A DNA stretch of 60,298 nucleotides from a virus: positions 1-60,298 of the IMG/VR virus record IMGVR_UViG_3300042549_007471. The stretch is one strand, 5' to 3'. The translations under genes and the position numbers were made by a program. This document shows positions 7,080-12,314 of the stretch, one piece after another; positions within the stretch are counted from its first letter, which is position 1, and every line of letters starts with the position of its first letter. The notes beneath the pieces were generated by a model. That model saw nothing but the letters and a program-made list of their open reading frames with translations. It did not search any database and was not told where the DNA came from.

Positions 7080-7235
7080 ATGGAAGACCAAGTTAAACTG
7101 CTAATGCAAAGAATCAAAGAACTCAAGAGTGAAAGAGACAATACACCGAAACATCAATCTCAGGTGATTGAATCCATTACTGAAGACATCAATTACTATC
7201 AGAATCAAATTAATTTTATGGTAAATGAGATGTAA
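7080..7235 (+). CDS. small coiled-coil protein (51 aa)
   Basis: ATG 7080 to TAA 7233-7235. The sequence is almost entirely helical and has a heptad-like pattern (VKLLMQRIKELKSERD, then ITEDINYYQNQINFMV), as in small coiled-coil scaffolds. The pattern appears in several phages, but no function is known to me. It is co-transcribed with 6865. Confidence 0.6.
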   Translation: MEDQVKLLMQRIKELKSERDNTPKHQSQVIESITEDINYYQNQINFMVNEM

Positions 7236-7259
7236 TCTCACCCTGAGTCTCTTATACCG

Positions 7260-7317
7260 TGTGCCACCTGTAGCACTGGCACAGTAAATGAGCACAGACC
7301 CCTGGATGTGGTATATT
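7260..7317 (+). promoter_or_regulatory. early promoter cassette (copy 8)
   Basis: TGTGCCA (7260-7266) pairs with TGGCACA (7277-7283). GAGCAC is at 7290-7295, spacer 16, TATATT at 7312-7317. CTGGATGTGGTAT is shared with the left edge of the window. Confidence 0.7.
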
Positions 7318-7366
7318 AAAGAGGTGGAGGGGTCTGGTCCCATCCGAGTCCAATTCTTCATTCTTT

Positions 7367-7555
7367 ATGCAAACTCTTCAGATGACTGCTGCTCAACGGA
7401 TGGAAAAGCAATTCTTTATCAATTTCATTCAACTTGTGAATGATGTTCAAGGTAAGCAAAAACTTCCTTCGCAAATCAATTCCAATCGTAAATCTACCTG
7501 GATCAAACAAACACAGAATCCCAAGCAAAAGAAAGATGCTCTTGCTCGCATCTAG
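7367..7555 (+). CDS. small basic hypothetical protein (62 aa)
   Basis: ATG 7367 lies about 50 bases behind promoter copy 8. The product is basic and Gln-rich (AAQRMEKQFFINFIQLVNDV, then QINSNRKSTWIKQTQNPKQK). It may bind nucleic acid, judging only by charge. Family not recognised. Confidence 0.6.
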   Translation: MQTLQMTAAQRMEKQFFINFIQLVNDVQGKQKLPSQINSNRKSTWIKQTQNPKQKKDALARI

Positions 7556-7592
7556 TTCTTTCCTCTTCATCTGATCCACATAAACATCACCA

Positions 7593-7766
7593 ATGTTGAT
7601 TAAAACTGTTTTTGACGTTCAAACAAAACAACCTGGTTATGCTATTTGTGATCCCAAAACTGAACGATGTGGTTTTGTGACTTACTTTATCACTAATGCT
7701 ATTAAAGCAGGACAATGTAAGTCTTTTGATGAAGTGAAAACTCTGATTGCAAGCAGCAGCAATTGA
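7593..7766 (+). CDS. small protein, apparently frameshifted (57 aa as read)
   Basis: The frame starts at ATG 7593 (MLIKTVFDVQTKQPGYAICD...) and stops early at 7764-7766 after ASSSN. In the next frame, from about 7752 to TGA 7807-7809, the sequence reads AAAIDVFTELLNEIENES, which looks like a natural continuation after FDEVKTLIA. An extra A after the first GCA of a short GCA repeat (around 7751) would explain it. The repaired protein would have about 71 residues and overlap the next gene by 11 bases, as is usual here. It could be a real mutation or a sequencing error. Confidence 0.55.
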   Translation: MLIKTVFDVQTKQPGYAICDPKTERCGFVTYFITNAIKAGQCKSFDEVKTLIASSSN

Positions 7767-7798
7767 TGTATTCACTGAACTTCTGAATGAAATTGAAA

Positions 7799-8008
7799 AT
7801 GAGTCCTGAAACAATGATTATTCTTCAAAAAGAAAACCACGGGTGCATTTATACAATTGATCCTGATACTCAAGAACTCTTCTATGCCCCCATTCATACA
7901 AACAACACTGTAAATCTTTCTGAGTTTGCACCTGTTGATCTTACATCAGAAGATAATGTAGATGAAATCCTAAACATTCAAAAAGAACTGATTGCTCTAA
8001 TTAAATGA
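7799..8008 (+). CDS. small acidic hypothetical protein (69 aa)
   Basis: ATG 7799 is preferred because it would overlap the repaired upstream gene; ATG 7787 is four codons earlier. The sequence (GCIYTIDPDTQELFYAPIHT, then EFAPVDLTSEDNVDEILNIQ) is acidic and mixed alpha/beta. Its stop overlaps the next start as ATGA. Function unknown. Confidence 0.65.
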   Translation: MSPETMIILQKENHGCIYTIDPDTQELFYAPIHTNNTVNLSEFAPVDLTSEDNVDEILNIQKELIALIK

Positions 8009-8304
8009 AACAAACAGTTAAAGATCTTATCAATCAACTTGAAAAACTTGATCCGAATGAAACAATCTTCTCAGTCATTTACACTAAGCAGAATGTAAAA
8101 GAAGATCTGGAACATTATGATCACAATACAGGTGAAATTGTTTATCCATATAATGATGATCTAGCAGAACAAGTTCTTATCAATCTAGATTGTTATGATG
8201 TAATCTATGAAACGATTTACAAGAGTGTAAGAGATGAAATGTCTTATCAAGTAGATCAACTCTCAAGAAAAGAAAACATTTTATTTGAATCTGCATCTTA
8301 TTAA
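8005..8304 (+). CDS. acidic hypothetical protein (99 aa)
   Basis: Starts in an ATGA overlap. The N-terminus MKQTVKDLINQLEKLDPNET resembles a motif found in many phage proteins (xxDLIxxLxxLDPxxxV) of unknown function. The rest is acidic (NLDCYDVIYETIYKSVRDEM). Confidence 0.7.
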   Translation: MKQTVKDLINQLEKLDPNETIFSVIYTKQNVKEDLEHYDHNTGEIVYPYNDDLAEQVLINLDCYDVIYETIYKSVRDEMSYQVDQLSRKENILFESASY

Positions 8305-8310
8305 ATCACA

Positions 8311-8466
8311 ATGACTGAAACATTTGTAAGGTTGAATGAAGATCAAATCAATCTTCTTCTTTATTGTATAGAGCAGCAAGAGTATGAGTTTAATGATGAT
8401 GAACAAGTTCTATGCGAAGCAATCATTGATACTTTCACCTCTGCTTTAGTAGAGATAAACACTTAA
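8311..8466 (+). CDS. small acidic hypothetical protein (51 aa)
   Basis: ATG 8311 to TAA 8464-8466, six bases after the previous stop. It is helical and acidic (RLNEDQINLLLYCIEQQEYE, CEAIIDTFTSALVEI). It is the last gene of the early block, before the large non-coding region. No family recognised. Confidence 0.6.
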   Translation: MTETFVRLNEDQINLLLYCIEQQEYEFNDDEQVLCEAIIDTFTSALVEINT

Positions 8467-8551
8467 TCATAAGATGAAATAATCATTTATAACGATAAAA
8501 TGTTTTAATTGATAATTAAATTAAATGTATTAAAAAACATATGTTAGTGTT

Positions 8552-8580
8552 TTGTGTTGATATAATGATAGTGTTATAAT
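8552..8580 (+). promoter_or_regulatory. possible rightward sigma70-type promoter
   Basis: TTGTGT at 8552-8557, a 17-base spacer and TATAAT at 8575-8580. The -35 is a partial match and the region is AT-rich, so chance is possible. There is no gene downstream until 8984. Confidence 0.35.
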
Positions 8581-8651
8581 AGTCTTTATATCCTCTTTAT
8601 ATCATCTTTAGACACTTATAAATGCCTCCAGGTCTTGTTGTCTAGGCCCGC

Positions 8652-8680
8652 ATTATACCATAAGACCCAAAAAAAGTCAA
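8652..8680 (-). promoter_or_regulatory. leftward consensus sigma70-type promoter
   Basis: On the minus strand TTGACT (8680-8675) is followed by a 17-base spacer and TATAAT (8657-8652), close to the ideal host promoter. No minus-strand gene follows; the transcript would run through AT-rich DNA and then antisense to 8466-8311. It may make a small or antisense RNA. Confidence 0.55.
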
Positions 8681-8729
8681 GGGCATTACAGACACTCCTA
8701 GGGGTGGCACAAGACATATAGACAATGAA

Positions 8730-8766
8730 ACTCCTGAGACTCACACATCTTATGAGTCTCAGGAGT
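8730..8766. repeat. 14-bp perfect inverted repeat
   Basis: ACTCCTGAGACTCA (8730-8743) and TGAGTCTCAGGAGT (8753-8766) are exact complements with a 9-base loop, followed by ATTTTATTAG. It could act as a bidirectional terminator or an operator. The half-site TGAGTCTCAGG recurs at about 8830-8840. Confidence 0.7.
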
Positions 8767-8931
8767 ATTTTATTAGTTACTCGTAAGACTCATAGGACGC
8801 AGACACTTTGAGAAGTGGCACAGTGACTCGTGAGTCTCAGGCATTGTGCGGTAGACTTATAGGGTCGGGAGGGAGGGAATATTATAAAACTCCCAGAATC
8901 CCAGTGTTTATAATACTTTTCAGGGACATTA

Positions 8932-8983
8932 TAGTTTTGTCCCGAAACCCCCCATAAATAACCATAGTTTCGGGACAAAACTA
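8932..8983. repeat. 17-bp perfect inverted repeat abutting the ATG at 8984
   Basis: TAGTTTTGTCCCGAAAC (8932-8948) and GTTTCGGGACAAAACTA (8967-8983) are exact complements. The 18-base loop contains CATAAATA (8953-8960), a one-base variant of the T4 late promoter box. The right arm ends at the base before the start codon, so the hairpin would occlude ribosome binding; as DNA it is a large operator-like dyad. Confidence 0.85.
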
Positions 8984-9145
8984 ATGAGACCCCAAAAGTA
9001 TAAGAATTTAGGACCAACTGAAAGAATGAGAGTGCCTTTATGCAAAAAGATTGAGACATTATGTCAAGTATTAGACGAAAAAGTAGAACAAGGTTATGAT
9101 GCCGTTGAGTTATTAGATTCGTTTATTGAGAGTATTAGTAATTAG
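8984..9145 (+). CDS. small protein, possible ribbon-helix-helix regulator (53 aa)
   Basis: ATG 8984 to TAG 9143-9145. The sequence GPTERMRVPLCKKIETLCQV, then VEQGYDAVELLDSFIESI, has the strand-helix-helix layout of CopG-like ribbon-helix-helix proteins, where a TERMRVP-like strand contacts DNA. The resemblance is weak and the protein is short. It lies in the middle of a repeat-rich region, with a 17-bp dyad at its start codon, so self-regulation or binding to the nearby repeats is plausible but inferred. No Shine-Dalgarno sequence is visible. Confidence 0.5.
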   Translation: MRPQKYKNLGPTERMRVPLCKKIETLCQVLDEKVEQGYDAVELLDSFIESISN

Positions 9146-9157
9146 TCAGAACGTGAT

Positions 9158-9198
9158 TGTGGAAAACCTGTGGAAGGTTCGTTATACCCTGTGGAAAA
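9158..9198. promoter_or_regulatory. cluster of cyanobacterial-type DnaA boxes
   Basis: TGTGGAAAA at 9158-9166 and 9190-9198 is the exact complement of TTTTCCACA, the DnaA-box consensus reported for Synechococcus. TGTGGAAGG at 9169-9177 is a near match. All point the same way, with start-to-start spacings of 11 and 21 bases, close to one and two helical turns. An AT-rich stretch follows within 75 bases. Confidence 0.55.
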
Positions 9199-9620
9199 CT
9201 ATTCGTGTTAGAATCTCATTCGTCCTGAGAGTTCGTTATACATAAGAGTTCGTTATAATCATTCGTTGTGCTTATAGTATTATAATATATTCGTCTTATA
9301 GTATAATAATATAATAGCAACGTTATGTTTGAGACCCCCCATAAGGTTTGCTATTTCAATCAGACAGTGCTATACTATTCGTTGTACACAGTTTCTGACA
9401 TAAACTGATGTCGTCCTCTGAGTATCATAAACTCTCGGAGGAGTTCGTTATACAACCCCCCATAAGGTTTGTTATTCTTTTCGTCCTGTGCTATACAATT
9501 CGTTATACACAGTTCGTGATACAAACTGATGCCCTCCGTTCGTTTATACTAACCCCCCATAAGGTTTCGTATTAGAATTAAACAGTAATGAATATAAACT
9601 ATTCGTGATTGTTCGTTTAT
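9177..9620 (+). repeat. iteron-like TTCGT-cored direct repeats
   Basis: RTTCGTTATA or close variants occur at 9177, 9201, 9231, 9248, 9261, 9289, 9377, 9443, 9498, 9512, 9538, 9601 and 9611, with a shorter ATTCGT at 9218. All are on the + strand. Four copies are exactly GTTCGTTATA (9177, 9231, 9248, 9443). This density is not seen elsewhere in the window. Confidence 0.75.
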
Positions 9621-9640
9621 TATAATTAAACAGCACTGTT
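9335..9640 (+). repeat. three degenerate tandem units beginning CCCCCCATAAGGTTT
   Basis: Units start at 9335, 9456 and 9553. Units 1 and 2 also share GTGCTATAC, ATTCGTTRTACACAGTT and ACAAACTGATG/ATAAACTGATG in the same order, so they are clearly duplicated. Unit 3 is more diverged after the first 15 bases. Confidence 0.7.
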
Positions 9641-9758
9641 TGACAGTTATATTTTGTGTTGTTGTATTCTTATACCTAACCGATGCCCCCTATATAAAAT
9701 CAATGGGTCCTTCAAGGCTACACCGAACCGAAAACGAGAGAGTAATTGTCTTTCAAAT

Positions 9759-9791
9759 AAAAAAATTTTTCCAAAAAATTTTTCCAAAAAA
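9759..9791. other. phased A/T tracts
   Basis: Runs of A(6-7) and T(5) separated by CC repeat with a 13-base period. Such tracts can bend DNA or exclude proteins. They lie just upstream of the gene at 9846. Confidence 0.45.
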
Positions 9792-9845
9792 GTTGAGGGC
9801 ACAAGAACAAAAAATGATATATAAGTTTAGAATTTAATCAGAAAA

Positions 9846-10004
9846 ATGACAATGAGACTGGAGATTGATGATTACGAAAAAGATCTAATAATTGATACAA
9901 TTCAACATAGATTAGACACCGATAAAATTTTAGTAATCAATGATAGACTGAGAGAAGAACTTGAAGATCTTCTAAGGAAAGTGGAAGAAGATGAATACGT
10001 ATAA
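9846..10004 (+). CDS. small hypothetical protein (52 aa)
   Basis: ATG 9846 to TAA 10002-10004. The helical, charged sequence (MTMRLEIDDYEKDLIIDTIQ, then REELEDLLRKVEEDEYV) resembles small phage proteins of the LDxxxxxLIxxALxxR type. It overlaps the next gene by 14 bases. Function unknown. Confidence 0.65.
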   Translation: MTMRLEIDDYEKDLIIDTIQHRLDTDKILVINDRLREELEDLLRKVEEDEYV

Positions 10005-10161
10005 TATTTCAGTAAATGGAAATGAAATATTAAGTCAAGTGCCGCAGAATGATTTACAGGAAAATCTGAAACTTATCAGAGGACTTGTATGGACATCTGG
10101 GGGAAATGATGGGGATATTACAGTATCTCTAAATAAGAATGAAAACCATTGCAATGAATGA
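9991..10161 (+). CDS. small hypothetical protein (56 aa)
   Basis: ATG 9991 lies inside the end of the previous gene. The sequence MNTYNISVNGNEILSQVPQN, then LKLIRGLVWTSGGNDGDITV, ends with a polar, cysteine-containing tail. The VWTSGGNDGDITV segment recalls small conserved phage proteins, but I cannot name a family. Confidence 0.6.
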   Translation: MNTYNISVNGNEILSQVPQNDLQENLKLIRGLVWTSGGNDGDITVSLNKNENHCNE

Positions 10162-10212
10162 TTTGTGGTGGTAGAATACTAAAGAACAGATTATTTTTCG
10201 CAATTATTTTTT

Positions 10213-10962
10213 ATGGCTAAAGGATTTACGGTAAAAGCAAAACTTCCGACAGGACCTGTGGAAGGAGAGTTTAATTTAGAAGCAGCAAAAGAAATGATCC
10301 GAGGCAAATCAATTGTCTTTTGTTTGCCTGGACGAGGAGTATCTTATCTGTATCTGAAGAATTTTGTTCAGTTGTGTTTTGATCTTGTACAGAATGGTGC
10401 AAGTATTCAAATTTCACAAGACTACAGTTCAATGGTGAACTTTGCACGATGCAAATGTCTTGGAGCAAATGTTCTCAGAGGACCCAAGCAGATTCCTTGG
10501 GATGGAAAACTACAGTATGATTATCAACTCTGGATTGACAGTGATATTGTCTTTGATACTGAGAAGTTCTATCGTCTTGTAGCAATGGACAAAGAGATTG
10601 CTGCTGGATGGTACTGCACTGAAGATGGTCACACCACATCGGTTGCCCATTGGTTACAGGAAGATGATTTCAGAAGCAATGGTGGTGTAATGAACCACGA
10701 GACACTGGAGACCATTCAGAAACGTCGTAAACCATTTACAGTGGATTACACAGGTTTCGGATGGGTTTTGATTAAGAAAGGTGTATTTGAGAATCTTGAG
10801 TATCCTTGGTTTGCTCCGAAGATGCAGGTCTTTGAATCTGGTGAAGTTCAAGATATGTGTGGAGAGGATGTTTCATTCTGTCTTGATGCAAAAGAGGCAG
10901 GATATGAGATTTGGTGTGACCCTTTGATTCGAGTTGGTCACGAAAAGACACGAATCATCTGA
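10213..10962 (+). CDS. glycosyltransferase-like (GT-A) protein (249 aa)
   Basis: The sequence has a GT-A style layout: an N-terminal VFCLPGRGVSYLYLKNFVQL segment, a DSD motif at about residues 109-111 within QLWIDSDIVF that would bind the metal and sugar nucleotide, and a C-terminal GEDVSFCLDAKEAGYEIWCD with CDPLIRVGHEKT typical of these folds. Similar proteins are common in cyanophages, where they are annotated as glycosyltransferases. Substrate unknown; modification of phage DNA or of a surface glycan are both possible. No clear Shine-Dalgarno precedes ATG 10213. Confidence 0.65.
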   Translation: MAKGFTVKAKLPTGPVEGEFNLEAAKEMIRGKSIVFCLPGRGVSYLYLKNFVQLCFDLVQNGASIQISQDYSSMVNFARCKCLGANVLRGPKQIPWDGKLQYDYQLWIDSDIVFDTEKFYRLVAMDKEIAAGWYCTEDGHTTSVAHWLQEDDFRSNGGVMNHETLETIQKRRKPFTVDYTGFGWVLIKKGVFENLEYPWFAPKMQVFESGEVQDMCGEDVSFCLDAKEAGYEIWCDPLIRVGHEKTRII

Positions 10963-10983
10963 TAAGTGTCTAGAAGGTATTTC

Positions 10984-11013
10984 TTGACCTTCTTTGAAAC
11001 GTTATGATAGAAT
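10984..11013 (+). promoter_or_regulatory. sigma70-type promoter candidate
   Basis: TTGACC at 10984-10989, an 18-base spacer and TAGAAT at 11008-11013. It would drive the genes from 11112 on. It overlaps the upstream flank of the hairpin at 11016-11044. Confidence 0.45.
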
Positions 11014-11015
11014 GT

Positions 11016-11044
11016 CTCTATAAGGTTTGTATCGTCTTATAGAG
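11016..11044 (+). terminator. probable terminator of the glycosyltransferase-like gene
   Basis: CTCTATAAG (11016-11024) pairs with CTTATAGAG (11036-11044), followed by GCATTTTTATT. A hairpin plus a U-rich run fits an intrinsic terminator for transcripts arriving from 10962. ATAAGGTTTG in the loop arm also occurs in the repeats at 9341 and 9462. Confidence 0.55.
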
Positions 11045-11111
11045 GCATTTTTATTGGCTTGAGAGACTTTATAAAAACCCCCTTATAAAAACCGTTAGAT
11101 GGAGAACTAAA

Positions 11112-11249
11112 ATGGCACAAAAGAGTCGGAAGGATATGAAGATTGAGAGTATTCCGAAGAATACTCGACAAGGTGAAGGTAGAAATACTAAATATGCTGC
11201 TACGAGTCGCAATGGGGCACGTAAGAAGTACCGAGGTCAAGGACGGTAA
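11112..11249 (+). CDS. small very basic conserved cyanophage protein (45 aa)
   Basis: GGAG at 11101-11104 precedes ATG 11112 by 7 bases. Nearly a third of the residues are Lys or Arg (MAQKSRKDMKIESIPKNTRQ, then RNGARKKYRGQGR). I recognise this KYRGQGR-ending pattern from cyanophage genomes as a conserved small protein of unknown function. Nucleic-acid binding is likely from its charge. Confidence 0.75.
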   Translation: MAQKSRKDMKIESIPKNTRQGEGRNTKYAATSRNGARKKYRGQGR

Positions 11250-11251
11250 AT

Positions 11252-11890
11252 ATGGCTTATTTAAACCATAGTCTTCCAGATTGGTCCTGTTATATTCGTA
11301 ATGAATTTCTTTTTAATCACAAGAAAGGTCACGGTGAAGTAACTAAATGTGATGTTCATTGTGTTGCTAGTATTGAAAAAAGAGTTCCTTTATTTGAGGC
11401 ATTCCTTGAGAATGGCGTGAATTGGACTCGTAGACCTCTTCACGCATTTTGTTGGAAACCAGATGCAGAAATAGAACCTTTAGAGGATCTTATGTACTGG
11501 GACTGCTTTTCACCGTATGTTGATGTTCAAAAACGTGCCCGTCTTGCTGGATTGCAAGCAGAATTGATTCGTCCTGATGGAAAAAAAGTGATTGGGAGCT
11601 ATATGTTTACCCTTGATTGGTCATGGGAAAATAAAGGAGTCACTGATCTTAATTTTTCAGAGACTCCTGAACATAAATGTGCTCATTTATTCAAGGTGGA
11701 AACTGGAAATTACTATGCATATCCAAACAATCGCATTATTTGGTATGATAATGCCTGGACTTTCAATAGAATTGACAAAAATCCAGGATATGAAATTGAT
11801 TTGACAGTATATTCGGTTGAAAATAAAAGAAAAATCGAAACATCTGATCATTACATGTACGAAATTACAAATTTAAATCAAAATAAATAA
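11252..11890 (+). CDS. conserved cyanophage hypothetical protein (212 aa)
   Basis: ATG 11252 lies two bases after the previous stop. The sequence is aromatic and His/Cys-containing (FLFNHKKGHGEVTKCDVHCV) with a central acidic strip. I associate it with uncharacterised proteins near speD and gp25 in cyanophages but cannot assign a fold. A middle segment (GSYMFTLDWSWENKGVTDLN, then PEHKCAHLFKVETGNYYAYP) suggests a beta-rich domain. No catalytic motif is evident. Confidence 0.7.
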   Translation: MAYLNHSLPDWSCYIRNEFLFNHKKGHGEVTKCDVHCVASIEKRVPLFEAFLENGVNWTRRPLHAFCWKPDAEIEPLEDLMYWDCFSPYVDVQKRARLAGLQAELIRPDGKKVIGSYMFTLDWSWENKGVTDLNFSETPEHKCAHLFKVETGNYYAYPNNRIIWYDNAWTFNRIDKNPGYEIDLTVYSVENKRKIETSDHYMYEITNLNQNK

Positions 11891-11911
11891 ATTTTTACTA
11901 AAGATATTGAG

Positions 11912-12253
11912 TTGAAACAGTTTTCGATGGGCAATCACCTTCTTTTGGAGGTTTATGATATAGAACACAATCTTCTGAATGATGGTATTTCTCTTCAGGG
12001 GGTGATGGAACGTGGAATTGAACGTGCTGGAATGACTATTTTAAATATTTTTCAGCACTGTTTCTATCCTCAAGGAGTTACGATTGTAATTGCTCTTTCG
12101 GAAAGTCATGTTTCGTGTCATACATGGCCGGAAAGAGGTTGTATTGCCATAGATGTATATACTTGTGGTGAAGGAAATCCAAAATTAGTTGCACTAGAAT
12201 TGTTGAAGTATTTTAATTCGGATAATTATAAACTTCGTCAGTTGGATCGTTAA
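11912..12253 (+). CDS. speD: S-adenosylmethionine decarboxylase proenzyme (113 aa)
   Basis: SpeD decarboxylates S-adenosylmethionine to supply aminopropyl groups for spermidine synthesis. The family signature ALSESHVSCHTWPERG is complete. By family knowledge the chain cleaves itself between Glu64 and Ser65, and Ser65 becomes the pyruvoyl group. The catalytic His (H70) and Cys (C85, in VYTCGEG) are present. The length fits the short bacterial type. The start is TTG 11912, giving MKQFSMGNHLL as in other SpeD proteins; ATG 11927 would remove five residues. It is a typical cyanophage auxiliary metabolic gene, perhaps supporting polyamine supply for DNA packaging. Confidence 0.92.
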   Translation: MKQFSMGNHLLLEVYDIEHNLLNDGISLQGVMERGIERAGMTILNIFQHCFYPQGVTIVIALSESHVSCHTWPERGCIAIDVYTCGEGNPKLVALELLKYFNSDNYKLRQLDR

Positions 12254-12314
12254 ATAATAATAGAGATAGCAACCTCTTTAAAAGTTCCGGTTTTACTAAA
12301 AACAGGAGTTGCAA

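Larger units (their letters stand above)
8467..8983. other. non-coding regulatory region, left part
   Basis: About 500 bases without a convincing gene on either strand. The first 120 bases are AT-rich. It then contains a possible rightward promoter (8552-8580), a strong leftward promoter (8652-8680), a 14-bp inverted repeat (8730-8766), further copies of TGAGTCTCAGG (about 8830-8840) and a 17-bp inverted repeat (8932-8983). It separates the early gene block from the gene at 8984. Confidence 0.7.
9146..9845. other. repeat-rich non-coding region, origin-like
   Basis: About 700 bases with no convincing gene. Left to right: two exact TGTGGAAAA boxes and a near match (9158-9198), an AT-rich stretch (about 9271-9320), many TTCGT-cored repeats (9177-9620), three degenerate 97-121 bp units that each begin CCCCCCATAAGGTTT (9335, 9456, 9553), and A-tracts (9759-9791). 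A weak frame at 9640-9837 starts at TTG and is not accepted as a gene. Confidence 0.7.

Noticed and set aside
8610-8700. Possible tRNA in the GC-richer patch near 8620-8700
   Set aside because: No T-arm consensus or cloverleaf could be drawn on either strand; the patch is explained better by a leftward promoter.
8790-9059. A minus-strand frame of 89 codons
   Set aside because: It crosses the 17-bp dyad and part of the gene at 8984 and has no start signal. Its content reads like random sequence.
9601-9680. TTGACA at 9640-9645 as a promoter
   Set aside because: No acceptable -10 box lies 16-18 bases downstream.
9640-9837. A 65-codon + strand frame starting at TTG
   Set aside because: The start falls in a TTGACA-like stretch, there is no ribosome binding site, and the sequence (polyA/polyT tracts encoding Lys/Phe runs) looks non-coding and belongs to the repeat region.
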